Source: an uncultured Ruegeria sp. (GTDB taxonomy: Bacteria; Pseudomonadota; Alphaproteobacteria; Rhodobacterales; Rhodobacteraceae). From it: DNA of 64,000 bases. Shown here piece after piece: positions 19,854 to 29,763 of this stretch (within the stretch, counting starts at the first letter, position 1; each line of letters opens with the position of its first letter). Where the stretch lies: the NCBI RefSeq assembly GCF_947504215.1, contig NZ_CANNGO010000007.1, positions 62,001 through 126,000 of the forward strand, in the 5' to 3' direction. The notes beneath the pieces were generated by a model, which did not search any database, was not told where the DNA came from, and worked only from the letters and a program-made list of their open reading frames with translations. The position numbers and the translations under genes were made by a program.

Positions 19854-20966
19854 CTATTCTGCTGCCAGCTCACCCGCAGGAACGGCCACCGCATTGCGGG
19901 TTTCGTATTCCAGCGTGATGTTCTGACCGGTGTGATCTTCAAAGGATTGACCGTGGTTCGGGATCGAGACCTTGATCTCTTTGCCGCCTTCACCTTCGGT
20001 GAAAATATTGAAGGCGTTGCCTTCAAATTCTTCATGGTTGACGCGGGCGGTGACGAAATGGTCGCCGGCTGCTCCGGTCGGCGCGATTGTGAACGCCTCG
20101 GGGCGGATAAACATCATGGCGGCGTCGCCTTCGCTCATCTTGCCCTGATTGGCGGTGGACACCCGAGCCACCAAATCGCCAGAGCGGTTGGTCGAAATCA
20201 GGACCTCGTTGTCCATGACCTTTTTGACCTTACCTCGGAAGACGTTGTTTTCGCCCACAAATGAAGCCGCAAATGCAGTGTTGGGGTCGTTGTATATCGT
20301 CTTTCCATCGGCAATCTGGTCGATCACCCCCGCCCGCATGACCGCAATACTGTCGGACATGGTCAGGGCCTCACCCTGATCGTGCGTGATGTAAATGAAC
20401 GTAATGCCGACCCGTTGTTGGATTTCGCGCAGTTCGGTCCGCATATGCTGACGCAGCTTAAGATCCAGCGCCGACAGCGGCTCATCCAGCAGCAAAACAT
20501 CAGGTTCGGCGCAAAGCGCACGCGCAATTGCGACCCGCTGACGTTGACCGCCTGACAATTCGCTGGGCAACTTGTCACCCTGCCCCGGCAGCGCAATCAT
20601 ATCCAACAACTCATCCGCACGTTTTCGACGTTGCGCGGCGCTGGCCCCCTTGATTTCCATCGAGAAGGTAATGTTTTCCCAGATTTTCATCAGCGGAAAC
20701 AAAGCAAGGTTCTGGAAGATCAGCGCTGTCGGACGTTTGTTTGGTCCAATCCCTTTCATGTTCTTGCCACCGATCAGGACGTTGCCCTCACTGGGATCAA
20801 GAAAGCCGGACACTGCGCGCAGGATCGTTGTCTTACCGCAGCCCGAAGGACCAAGGAACGAAAAGAACTCGCCCCCGTTTATGTTCACATTTGCATCGCG
20901 CACAGCGACAAAGTCACCGAAACGGATCCAAAGGTTTTCCAGATCTACGCCGACCCCTGCACTCAT
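19854..20966 (-). CDS. Polyamine-type ABC transporter ATPase (PotA-like)
   Basis: 370 residues from the ATG at 20966, chosen because AGGGGGA stands 8 bases upstream; in-frame ATG and GTG codons up to 21020 would add up to 18 residues. Walker A is GPSGCGKTT, the signature LSGGQRQRVAIARAL, Walker B DVLLLDEPLSALD, and the switch His is in YITHDQGEA. A C-terminal TOBE-type domain follows. It powers the PotB/PotC-like permeases encoded downstream. Confidence 0.9.
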   Translation of the reverse strand: MSAGVGVDLENLWIRFGDFVAVRDANVNINGGEFFSFLGPSGCGKTTILRAVSGFLDPSEGNVLIGGKNMKGIGPNKRPTALIFQNLALFPLMKIWENITFSMEIKGASAAQRRKRADELLDMIALPGQGDKLPSELSGGQRQRVAIARALCAEPDVLLLDEPLSALDLKLRQHMRTELREIQQRVGITFIYITHDQGEALTMSDSIAVMRAGVIDQIADGKTIYNDPNTAFAASFVGENNVFRGKVKKVMDNEVLISTNRSGDLVARVSTANQGKMSEGDAAMMFIRPEAFTIAPTGAAGDHFVTARVNHEEFEGNAFNIFTEGEGGKEIKVSIPNHGQSFEDHTGQNITLEYETRNAVAVPAGELAAE

Positions 20967-21044
20967 TTTGGCATCCCCCTGAGGCACGGTTCTAGGCCGC
21001 ACCATAACATTTGCCGTCACGCCTGGGCGGCGTGCGGGTGAATT

Positions 21045-21068
21045 GCCCCCCGCGCCATGGCGAGGGGC
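21045..21068 (-). other. Intercistronic stem-loop after PotD-like gene
   Basis: GC-rich imperfect hairpin (outer arms GCCCC and GGGGC, inner CGCC and GGCG) 15 bases after the stop of the binding-protein gene and before the ATPase gene. Same placement as the hairpins at 7625, 25990 and 33616. Confidence 0.5.
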
Positions 21069-21083
21069 TTAGGTTCTAAGCGA

Positions 21084-22208
21084 TCAGGCGCTTTTGAACT
21101 TGTTGACGAACTCGGTCCGGGTTTCAGCGTACCAAGGCGCCTCGGCGGGCCATGGGTTCAGGTTCGCCAGCGAGTCGCCCGGATAGGCTTCGGCAAAGTT
21201 CTTCTTGTAGGTATCGCCGGAATACTGATCGGCACCCAGAACAGGTGAGTTGTAGCCGTGGCTGTCAATCGCGACACCGGCCGGTTTGGCCTGATAGGCA
21301 AAGTCGATAAAGGCATAGACCTGATCGATATTGGTCGCGCCGGTGGGCATCGAAATACCGTCAACCCAAGCCATCGCACCTTCGACCGGGGCCTGATAGT
21401 GCACCGGCTCACCAGCAGATTTCAGAGCCAGCGGTGGACCATCCCATGTCTGGCCGACAATCACGCCCTCGTTCAGCAAGCCGTTTTTCTGTGTGTCAGC
21501 ATCATTCCAGATCAACTTGATCCGGTTTTTGCGCTCAACACACCAGTCAGTGATCTGACCCCAGACCTTACGCATGGTGTCTTCGTCACCGTAGGCCGCC
21601 CAGACCGAACCAGGCTCCATCTCGCCCGCGCTTTCCATGTACAGACCCGCGCCCAGCATCATCGAATGCGCGCGACCCATGGTTTTTCCTGCGTTCGCTT
21701 CGGCCCAAACGTCGCCATAAGACGGCGCGTCGCCTTCCGGCAGCCACAGGTCGGTGCGGTATGCGATGCCTTCGGTTCCCCAGATATGCGGCAACCAATG
21801 TGCGCCGCTATCGCCAAAGTTCCACGCATCCGTACCGATTTTGGCCATCGCCGGGTTCACCAGATCGATCGGAACCTTGTTCATGTCGAATGGCTGCAGC
21901 AGCTCCAACGGCCCCCACTGAAGCGAGCGGTTGTTGGTGGGCGAGACAATATCAAAGCCCTGGCCCTTGGTGGCCTTCATCTTGTTGATGATTTCTTCGT
22001 TCGAACCGATACCGGTGTAGTTCACCTTGATTCCGGTCAGGGTTTCAAACTCTTGGATGAACGCGGGCGGAAGATAATCCGACCACATCAAGATGTTGAT
22101 TTCACCCGACGATGCCAAAGCGCTCTTGCTATAGAGCGGTGCTGCCAAGGCGGCGGCACCTGCACTTTTTAGGACAGATCGTCTGGAAAGTGTTTTTCTG
22201 TCAGCCAT
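21084..22208 (-). CDS. Polyamine-type periplasmic binding protein (PotD-like), Tat-exported
   Basis: 374 residues from the ATG at 22208, which has GGGAGAAA upstream; the longer open frame above it is non-coding in look. The N-terminus carries a twin-arginine signal (SRRSVLKSAGAAALAAP), so it is probably exported folded. The mature part starts GEINILMWSDYLPPAFIQEFE, the usual opening of the spermidine/putrescine-binding family. The ligand may be a polyamine or another cationic amine. First gene of the potDABC-like group, 124 bp after a GH42 gene on the same strand. Confidence 0.9.
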   Translation of the reverse strand: MADRKTLSRRSVLKSAGAAALAAPLYSKSALASSGEINILMWSDYLPPAFIQEFETLTGIKVNYTGIGSNEEIINKMKATKGQGFDIVSPTNNRSLQWGPLELLQPFDMNKVPIDLVNPAMAKIGTDAWNFGDSGAHWLPHIWGTEGIAYRTDLWLPEGDAPSYGDVWAEANAGKTMGRAHSMMLGAGLYMESAGEMEPGSVWAAYGDEDTMRKVWGQITDWCVERKNRIKLIWNDADTQKNGLLNEGVIVGQTWDGPPLALKSAGEPVHYQAPVEGAMAWVDGISMPTGATNIDQVYAFIDFAYQAKPAGVAIDSHGYNSPVLGADQYSGDTYKKNFAEAYPGDSLANLNPWPAEAPWYAETRTEFVNKFKSA

Positions 22209-22332
22209 TTGTTTTCTCCCGATATTGGACTGAAGTTTTTTGTTATGTTTCGATTGTAGGACTTTCTGCACGAGTTCGTCAGCCCGAAAGTGACAGATTG
22301 TAGAATTCTTAGGTCCAGTTTTTGTTTTGCGT

Positions 22333-24324
22333 TTATTTTGCAGCGGTTTGATCCGGCAGTACATCTTCTTTCCAGACCGTTACATCCCGGGGCATAACAG
22401 GGTCTGATCCAACCAATATCTTGCGCCCGCCATTGCTCGGAAGGAGCAGGGCACTTGTCCCAAAATTGAAGGCAAAACCTAAGCCACCACGCCGCGTAAT
22501 ACGCAGATCGGGCCCATGGTCCGCAGGGCTGATACCCGCCCATTCCAATGCGTTTCGTAGCACCTGTCGCAACAGGTCCTGCCCCGGCACCATGGCCAGA
22601 TACGTTGCCTTTTTGGAACGGATCACAGCAGAGCTGCCATCGCAATAATCACTGATGAAACGGCCGATTACGTCCTGATCCGTGTCTACAACTTCGCGCC
22701 AGCCTGTGAACCCAAGCGGCGTGTTCCCCAAAAAAAGCACAGTTTCATTCGCCAGTTCGGGCAGTGATTCGACCCGCAACACGCGAACTCCGGTCAAATC
22801 CGCCAACGTGCCCGGTGCTAGATTGGGAGGCGTGTGCATGTCGGATGTCATACTGCCGGATCGCGCACCAATCAGAAGTTTCGCCTGCGTCGCAGTCAAA
22901 CGAGAAGCGAGTTGCTGCGTGACAATCATGCTTTGAGGTATAACGATCAGAGCGTACCCACTCAGATCATCCTTGGGACCAACAAAATCCAGATCGACAC
23001 CCATCTCGCGCAGCGCCGCATACCAGTCACGAACGATCTGAGCATTTGGAAAACTGTCATCATGCGGCAGGACGTCCGCCGCCCAGATAGAAGCATAGTC
23101 CAGCAGCATTGCGACTGCTGCTTTGCCCCGCTTGGTCGGCGGCAAAGCAGCCCGGTCTAGCACAATCTGCTTCAGTTCTGTGGCCGCCTGATCTGGGCTA
23201 CCGTCTGAGCGGAACAATGCGGTGTGAAATTGCTCTTGCGCAGATTTCGCCTGCCGCCAGCGGAAAAACATCACCGCCTCTGCGCCATGCGCATAGGCCG
23301 CCCAGGTCCAAAGCCGCACCATACCTTCTGCCGGCGATGGGTTTTTCTCGGCCCAATCCACCGGCCCCGGCTGCTGTTCCAGAACCCACATACGCCCGCG
23401 CCCTTGTGACCGATAAAGATCACAGTGAAACCCCTGATAATCCGGTGCGCCTGTTCGCAGATAGCGGTGTTTTTCCTGATCACTCAGCCCAGAGCTCAGC
23501 AAATTTCCCAACGGGTAGCTATCAAATCCCACAACATCCAAATCGGCGGCGAGATCATGGTGATCAAACTCGAAACTGCCCGCCATGAAGTTATGAGTGA
23601 TATCGCGACCCGGCGAGTGGTCACGCAGGATATCAGCCTGCGCTTTATTGAACAGTCGGACCCGGTCCGAAGAATATCGCCTGAAATCGAGCGATTGGGT
23701 CGGGTTCGGCGACGCAACCAATCCATTGGGCAACTCAATTTGATCGAAGCCTGAATAGCTCGAGCCCCAGAACACTGTTCCCCACGTCTCGTTCAGAACA
23801 TCGATCGAGCGGTAGCGATCAGCCAGCCAGCGGCGAAAACCCTGCCTTGCCACATCGGAATAACTGAGCACCGTTTCGTGATCGTTGTATTCGTTGTCGA
23901 TCTGCCAAGCTTTCACATATGGGTTTTGACCGTAGCGACGGGCATATTCAGTAGCTATCCGGCACGCCTCGACCAGATAGACGTCACTTGAAAAACAATA
24001 ATGCCGGCGAGAGCCAAACCCCCGCACCTGCCCGTCCGGACCAACGGGCAGAATTTCGGGATGTTCATCGACCAGCCATTTGGGCGGCGCGGCCGTTGGG
24101 GTCGACATCATGACCCGCAGACCAGCCTCACCCAGGATTCCGATCACCTCATCCAGCCATCCCCATTCAAAACGCCCGCGTTCAGGTTCGATCAGACCCC
24201 AGGTGAATTCGGCAATCCGTACCCAATCCAGACCCATGTCCACCATCCGCGCAGCGTCGTCCCTCCACCGCGATGGGTCCCATTGTTCGGGGTAGTAGCA
24301 AACCCCCAGCTCAAGTTTGCTCAT
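22333..24324 (-). CDS. GH42 beta-galactosidase, second copy
   Basis: 663 residues from the ATG at 24324, which overlaps the upstream permease stop as ATGA and has AAAGGA before it. The acid/base Glu145 lies in QIDNEYND and the nucleophile Glu316 in VLEQQPGPVDW, so both catalytic residues are intact. It is clearly related to the enzyme at 15701-17620 but divergent. It lacks a signal peptide and so is cytosolic. Its operon also encodes an amino-acid-type importer and a sugar isomerase, so its substrate may be a galactoside bearing an amine or amino acid (inference). Confidence 0.92.
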   Translation of the reverse strand: MSKLELGVCYYPEQWDPSRWRDDAARMVDMGLDWVRIAEFTWGLIEPERGRFEWGWLDEVIGILGEAGLRVMMSTPTAAPPKWLVDEHPEILPVGPDGQVRGFGSRRHYCFSSDVYLVEACRIATEYARRYGQNPYVKAWQIDNEYNDHETVLSYSDVARQGFRRWLADRYRSIDVLNETWGTVFWGSSYSGFDQIELPNGLVASPNPTQSLDFRRYSSDRVRLFNKAQADILRDHSPGRDITHNFMAGSFEFDHHDLAADLDVVGFDSYPLGNLLSSGLSDQEKHRYLRTGAPDYQGFHCDLYRSQGRGRMWVLEQQPGPVDWAEKNPSPAEGMVRLWTWAAYAHGAEAVMFFRWRQAKSAQEQFHTALFRSDGSPDQAATELKQIVLDRAALPPTKRGKAAVAMLLDYASIWAADVLPHDDSFPNAQIVRDWYAALREMGVDLDFVGPKDDLSGYALIVIPQSMIVTQQLASRLTATQAKLLIGARSGSMTSDMHTPPNLAPGTLADLTGVRVLRVESLPELANETVLFLGNTPLGFTGWREVVDTDQDVIGRFISDYCDGSSAVIRSKKATYLAMVPGQDLLRQVLRNALEWAGISPADHGPDLRITRRGGLGFAFNFGTSALLLPSNGGRKILVGSDPVMPRDVTVWKEDVLPDQTAAK

Positions 24325-25967
24325 CGGTCGTCCTTTGCCGCGCGCCGTTCGATCCATTTCAGAAAGCTGGCACAGGCGAGTGTGATCACGACATACAAGA
24401 TCGCCGCGGTATTGAAAGGCGCGAAAGGCAGAAAGCTAGCGGCCTGAAATTCGCGCATTCGTTGGGTCATGTCGCGCACCGACAGGATGGACAACAGCGA
24501 GGTGTCTTTGATCATCGCAATGAATTCATTGCCCAAGGGTGGCGTAACAATCCGCAGCGCTTGCGGCAGCACAATCAGACGCGCAGTTTGCCAGCGGGAT
24601 AGACCCAGCGAACTGCCCGCCTCAAGCTGGCCTTTTGGGATGGCCTCGATACCGGATCGAAAGATCTCGGCCATATAGGCCGAATAGCCCACGGAGATGG
24701 CGATGATCCCACGGGTCATGTTGGTCATGTCGATGCCGCCACCGGTCGCATCCTTGACCGCACCCGCCAGCGGCAAACCGATATAGAGGATAATCACCAG
24801 CATCGGAATGCCGCGTATCGTGTCCACGAAAAACTCGGCCCCAACGGCCAAGGGGTGCAATTTGTGCTGAGCACCCCCGATGGTCAAAGTGAGCAGGAGA
24901 AATCCAAAGACAGCAAACGCTAAAGCAGGATTGCGATACTTGTCCGGCAGAAAGCTTGTTTGCCACAGAACCGGATACCCCTGGGTATTGGCTTCGACCG
25001 GGACAAAGGCACCCGACACGCTGTCAACGGTCTCGATCTGTTCTAGAGCGCTTGCCGCATCGGTCGCGCTGCGGATTTTGTATTGTCGTTCACCGCCGCC
25101 GTCGAATTCGCCGAAGCGGATCAAATCCGCTTGTGCTTGCGGTGTGCCCCGCACAATGGCAATACGCGCATCAGTGCTGCCGACCAGCGCGTAGTTAACC
25201 TGAGGCTGCATGAAAAAAAACGCTGAGATCGCCAACAAAGCCAGACTAATCGAGCCATAAGTGACCGTCGTCCGCGCCTTAGGCTTGAAGGATTGTAGCC
25301 CGACCCAGATCAGACCAAGGATGGCCGCGAAGATGTAGGCGAAAATCGCCGCGCGGAATGTGATTGCGACGCCAGTGGCAAATTGCCAATGGGCCATGAA
25401 CATTAAATAGAATAAAAGCCCGCCGGTCAGAACTTCGAACCCAAGCCGTATGTATCCGCGAAACGGGACCATCAGGCGCGCTGAAACCAGGCAAAGTGCA
25501 ATGACCACTGCATACGCCGCCAATAGAATCTGCAAACCGGTTTGCACCTGTGCGACCACGTCAGGCAACAGAACCCAGGTCTGATTCGACCGATCAATCA
25601 AGGTTGACGTGTTCTCGCTGAGTGAATGGAAAAACACTGACTCAGCAAAGGGCATCAGTACCTGCGGTTGGACAAAACCCAATATCGACAATGCAACCGC
25701 TGCAGGAAATGCGGCCAGCGCAGATAGCCGCAACCAAGCGGGCGCATGTGTTTGAAACCGCGCATGCCGGGCACAGAGATAGCACAGGATAGCGACTGCC
25801 AGAACTAACAAGAAACCGATAAAGATAGGCCCAGCGTTGTTGCCGATACCGAGTATGGCAATCAGAGACCGCAAATATTTGGACGACGTGGCAAACAGGT
25901 AAATGATGAACGGGGCAGCAGCGAGCAACACAAGGTTGCTCGGGCGGATCGAGCTTAGGCGCGACAT
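24321..25967 (-). CDS. Polar amino acid ABC permease with a large N-terminal membrane extension
   Basis: 548 residues, against about 220-400 for permeases of the His/Glu/Gln family. The last 174 residues are a standard permease domain (IRGIPMLVIILYIGLP, EAA loop EAGSSLGLSRWQTARLIVLP near 449, GNEFIAMIKDTSLL). The first 250 or so residues hold about seven or eight hydrophobic segments. Then comes a soluble region (about 265-345) without a family I recognise, before the permease core. No partner permease or ATPase gene accompanies it, so it probably forms a homodimer and uses an ATPase encoded elsewhere. Confidence 0.85.
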   Translation of the reverse strand: MSRLSSIRPSNLVLLAAAPFIIYLFATSSKYLRSLIAILGIGNNAGPIFIGFLLVLAVAILCYLCARHARFQTHAPAWLRLSALAAFPAAVALSILGFVQPQVLMPFAESVFFHSLSENTSTLIDRSNQTWVLLPDVVAQVQTGLQILLAAYAVVIALCLVSARLMVPFRGYIRLGFEVLTGGLLFYLMFMAHWQFATGVAITFRAAIFAYIFAAILGLIWVGLQSFKPKARTTVTYGSISLALLAISAFFFMQPQVNYALVGSTDARIAIVRGTPQAQADLIRFGEFDGGGERQYKIRSATDAASALEQIETVDSVSGAFVPVEANTQGYPVLWQTSFLPDKYRNPALAFAVFGFLLLTLTIGGAQHKLHPLAVGAEFFVDTIRGIPMLVIILYIGLPLAGAVKDATGGGIDMTNMTRGIIAISVGYSAYMAEIFRSGIEAIPKGQLEAGSSLGLSRWQTARLIVLPQALRIVTPPLGNEFIAMIKDTSLLSILSVRDMTQRMREFQAASFLPFAPFNTAAILYVVITLACASFLKWIERRAAKDDR

Positions 25968-25989
25968 GGGGATCTCCGCTGGGACAAGA

Positions 25990-26013
25990 CCCCGGCAGTA
26001 TCTACCGCCGAGG
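25990..26013 (-). other. Intercistronic stem-loop after amino-acid-type binding protein gene
   Basis: On the minus-strand RNA a 10-bp stem (two G-U pairs) closes a 4-base loop 20 bases after the stop codon and before the permease gene, with no T run. It probably stabilises the binding-protein mRNA. Confidence 0.55.
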
Positions 26014-26033
26014 CCAGTAAGTGCATCAAAGGA

Positions 26034-26783
26034 TCAGTTGGTGCCCCAGTACTTGGCTTTCAGCGCATCCAGAGTGCCGTCTTCCTGGATCGCCGCCAGG
26101 CCAGCGTTGATAGCATCAACCGTCGCGTCACCTTCCTGAAAAACGATGCCAAGCGGATCGGATTGAAGGCCAGTGATCCCGACCGTCAACTCACCTGCGA
26201 ATTCCTGTTCATAGGCAGCGGCGGACGTACCATCGATGATCACACCCTGTACGTCCGCGTTCTGAAGCGCCAGAATGGCCGCCGAGAAGTTGTCGTACAG
26301 GCTTACGTTCTCGCGACCGACCACTTCCTCGGCCAGTTGCGCGTTGGTGGTGCCAGTTTGGGCAGCCAGCTTTTGGCCACCAGCTTTGAAGTCATCTAGC
26401 GTCATGTCGCCGTTATCGACCTGCAGCAGGATCGCCTGGCTGACGATGATATAGGGTTCCGAGAAATCCATGGTCTCTTCGCGTTCCGACGTGATCGACA
26501 CGCCCGAGATCACCAGATCAAACTCGCCCTGCTGAAGGGCAGCAAATATCCCATCCCAGGCGGTGTTTACGAAGTTCGGAACGCAATTCACCTTCTCGCA
26601 GATGGCGTTCATCACATCCACGTCGAAGCCCACGATCTCACCAGTGGTTTCATCGACAGTTTCCATCGGGGGATAAGTCGCATCCGTGCCAATCTTCAGT
26701 ACGCGCCCTTCCAGGTCGGCGGCATATGCCACGGGAGCCGTCATCGCGGCCAATGTTGCGGCGGCTAGCAGTTTCTTGAACAT
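26034..26783 (-). CDS. Polar amino acid-type periplasmic binding protein
   Basis: 249 residues, family 3 solute-binding protein. A Sec signal peptide (MFKKLLAAATLAAMTAPVAYA) leads to the standard opening LKIGTDATYPPMETVD and the later GFDVDVMNAICEKV and FDLVISGVSIT. The two cysteines in CEKVNC may form a disulfide. Its partner is the large permease at 24321-25967. The setting, with a sugar isomerase, LacI regulator and GH42 enzyme, suggests an amino acid or amine linked to a sugar rather than a plain amino acid (inference). Confidence 0.9.
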   Translation of the reverse strand: MFKKLLAAATLAAMTAPVAYAADLEGRVLKIGTDATYPPMETVDETTGEIVGFDVDVMNAICEKVNCVPNFVNTAWDGIFAALQQGEFDLVISGVSITSEREETMDFSEPYIIVSQAILLQVDNGDMTLDDFKAGGQKLAAQTGTTNAQLAEEVVGRENVSLYDNFSAAILALQNADVQGVIIDGTSAAAYEQEFAGELTVGITGLQSDPLGIVFQEGDATVDAINAGLAAIQEDGTLDALKAKYWGTN

Positions 26784-26805
26784 GTCTGGTTTCTCCTTTG
26801 TTGGA

Positions 26806-27852
26806 TCAGTTTGCTCGCGCCATTTGCGGCGCAGGCGTGTCAGGTTGACGCTCGATAAAGGTGGCCCTGATCTTTTTCTGGGTCTCGGACGGATCCGCCC
26901 CGTCCAAGGATTTCAACATAAACTCTCCCAGCAAACGACTGGTTTCGACAATCGGCAGGTAGTACGTGCTGGGCGGAGGCACAAAATACTGGCTGAGGTG
27001 CAGGTCGTCGGTCGAGATAACAACGACATCACGCCCGACCTGAACACCTGTTTCAGCTGCAGCTGAAAGCACGCCCAATGTCATTGCTTCGTTTGCGCAA
27101 ATGATGGCACTTGCACGGTTTGGTGCCTGCATCAGCGCTTGAAAAGCCTGTCGCCCGAAAAGCGCAGTGGTCGGGCCATTGCAGATCAATTCAGAATCAA
27201 AGCTGACGCCAGCTGCTGCCAGCGCATCTAAATAGCCTTTCTCTCGTTGCGCTGCATAAATCAGATCGCCCGGCGGGTTGATCAGTGCAATACGACGGTG
27301 CCCCAGATCGATCAGTCGTGTGGTGGCATCATATGCCGCTGCCTGACTGTCGAAATCCACGAAGGGATGGGGTTTGGGGCTATCGCTCATCCCGTAAGTA
27401 ACAAAGGGAAAACCATGCTTCTGCAGATACGCGATCCGAGGATCGTTTCGTCGAGTACCTGAAAAAATGACACCATCCGCCAACCCTTCGTGAACAATGC
27501 TCTGTAGGGTCACAATCGCGCTTTCTATATCCGACACAGAAAACACGCTTAGCTGGTATCGTGACCCTTGCAGTGCGATGGAGATCCCGGACAGAATTCG
27601 GGTAAACTCCACGCCTTCCCATTCTTCGGACGCATCCATCGAAACGCCAACCAGAACAGCGATGTGATAAGATTTATTGGTGCGGAGCTTCAACCCGTCC
27701 AGATTAACCCGGTATCCAAGTTCGTTAGCGACTTTCTGTATTTTCTCACGAGTCTCTCGCCTGACGGATTTGACCCCGCGCAGCGCGCTGGAAACGGTAC
27801 CAACAGAATAACCCGTCCGGGCGGCAATCGATTTGATTGTCGCCCGCGCCAT
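26806..27852 (-). CDS. LacI-family transcriptional regulator
   Basis: 348 residues. An N-terminal LacI helix-turn-helix and hinge (IKSIAARTGYSVGTVSSALRG, about residues 7-27) precede a periplasmic-binding-like effector domain. It starts inside the isomerase stop (TGATG), so it is made from the same message as the genes it likely controls. A perfect LacI-type palindrome at 28608-28621, just before the isomerase start, is the probable operator. Confidence 0.92.
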   Translation of the reverse strand: MARATIKSIAARTGYSVGTVSSALRGVKSVRRETREKIQKVANELGYRVNLDGLKLRTNKSYHIAVLVGVSMDASEEWEGVEFTRILSGISIALQGSRYQLSVFSVSDIESAIVTLQSIVHEGLADGVIFSGTRRNDPRIAYLQKHGFPFVTYGMSDSPKPHPFVDFDSQAAAYDATTRLIDLGHRRIALINPPGDLIYAAQREKGYLDALAAAGVSFDSELICNGPTTALFGRQAFQALMQAPNRASAIICANEAMTLGVLSAAAETGVQVGRDVVVISTDDLHLSQYFVPPPSTYYLPIVETSRLLGEFMLKSLDGADPSETQKKIRATFIERQPDTPAPQMARAN

Positions 27853-28598
27853 CAGGCAGCCCTAACCAATTGGGATTCCAGAAACCACTTGCCTGTTTCC
27901 AGCGTCCGCCTGTGATCGGGGGTTTCGTCGTGTTCCACGAATAAATCGGAACAATTTGTCTCGTCCAACGCCGCCAGAACCTCGGCCCATTCCACGACAC
28001 CATCGCCCAGGTCACGCCATCGTTCATCACCCACACGAGTCGGATCAACATCCTTGGCGTGGACCGACAAAATAAGGTCGGAATAGCATTGAATGAAACT
28101 GACAGGATCGAACCCGGCCACCACAAGCCAGCCTATGTCGGGCTGCAAATAAATGTTTCCCTGCGCCAAAATCAGATCCAATGGAGAATGGCCGGGGCAC
28201 CCGACCAGATCGAAATCGTGATTGTGGTAGGCCAACTTGACGTCGTGAACCGCCAACTGATCCGCCCATTCGGACAACTGGCCGGACACCGCACTCCATC
28301 CTTCGACGGTGCTGGGCCGCGCCTCAGGCGCAAGCCAGGGCATTACGGCAACCTCGCAATTCAGAAGGTTCATTACCTCGATAATATCGTCGAAACGGTC
28401 TTCTAATTCTTCCCAATCAAAATGCGCGGACCGGACGCGAAGACCAGACTTTTGGACAATGTCAGCCATCTGAGGTGGCGACAAGCGATGCAGTCCCGTG
28501 GTTTCGACATCGGTAAACCCGGCATCGGCTACCATTTTCAACTGCTGCGCAAGATCACCGCACTGCCGAACTGTATAAAGCTGCGCTGAAACTCGCAT
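27852..28598 (-). CDS. TIM-barrel sugar isomerase/epimerase (xylose isomerase-like, AP endonuclease 2 family)
   Basis: 248 residues in a metal-dependent TIM barrel of the IolE/IolI type. Candidate metal ligands are seen in YHNHDFD, QPDIGW, HAKD and VEHDE. Members isomerise or epimerise keto sugars, inosose or 3-keto-glycosides; the exact substrate cannot be told. It is the first gene of the operon isomerase-lacI-binding protein-permease-GH42, with the LacI operator only 10 bp before its start. Confidence 0.82.
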   Translation of the reverse strand: MRVSAQLYTVRQCGDLAQQLKMVADAGFTDVETTGLHRLSPPQMADIVQKSGLRVRSAHFDWEELEDRFDDIIEVMNLLNCEVAVMPWLAPEARPSTVEGWSAVSGQLSEWADQLAVHDVKLAYHNHDFDLVGCPGHSPLDLILAQGNIYLQPDIGWLVVAGFDPVSFIQCYSDLILSVHAKDVDPTRVGDERWRDLGDGVVEWAEVLAALDETNCSDLFVEHDETPDHRRTLETGKWFLESQLVRAA

Positions 28599-28607
28599 TA
28601 TTCACCA

Positions 28608-28621
28608 TTGAAACGTTTCAA
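28608..28621. promoter_or_regulatory. LacI-type operator
   Basis: Perfect 14-bp palindrome TTGAAACGTTTCAA with the central CG typical of LacI-family sites, flanked by the near-symmetric CACCAT and ATGGTG. It lies just upstream of the isomerase start and is probably bound by the product of 26806-27852. Confidence 0.75.
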
Positions 28622-28677
28622 ATATGGTGAAACACCAAGGGCGGCGCTGTCAAGCACCACGTGAAATCTGCGAATTC

Positions 28678-29760
<1,083 letters not shown>

Positions 29761-29763
29761 TCT

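Noticed and set aside
21258..22172. 304-codon plus-strand frame
   Set aside because: Antisense to the PotD-like gene.
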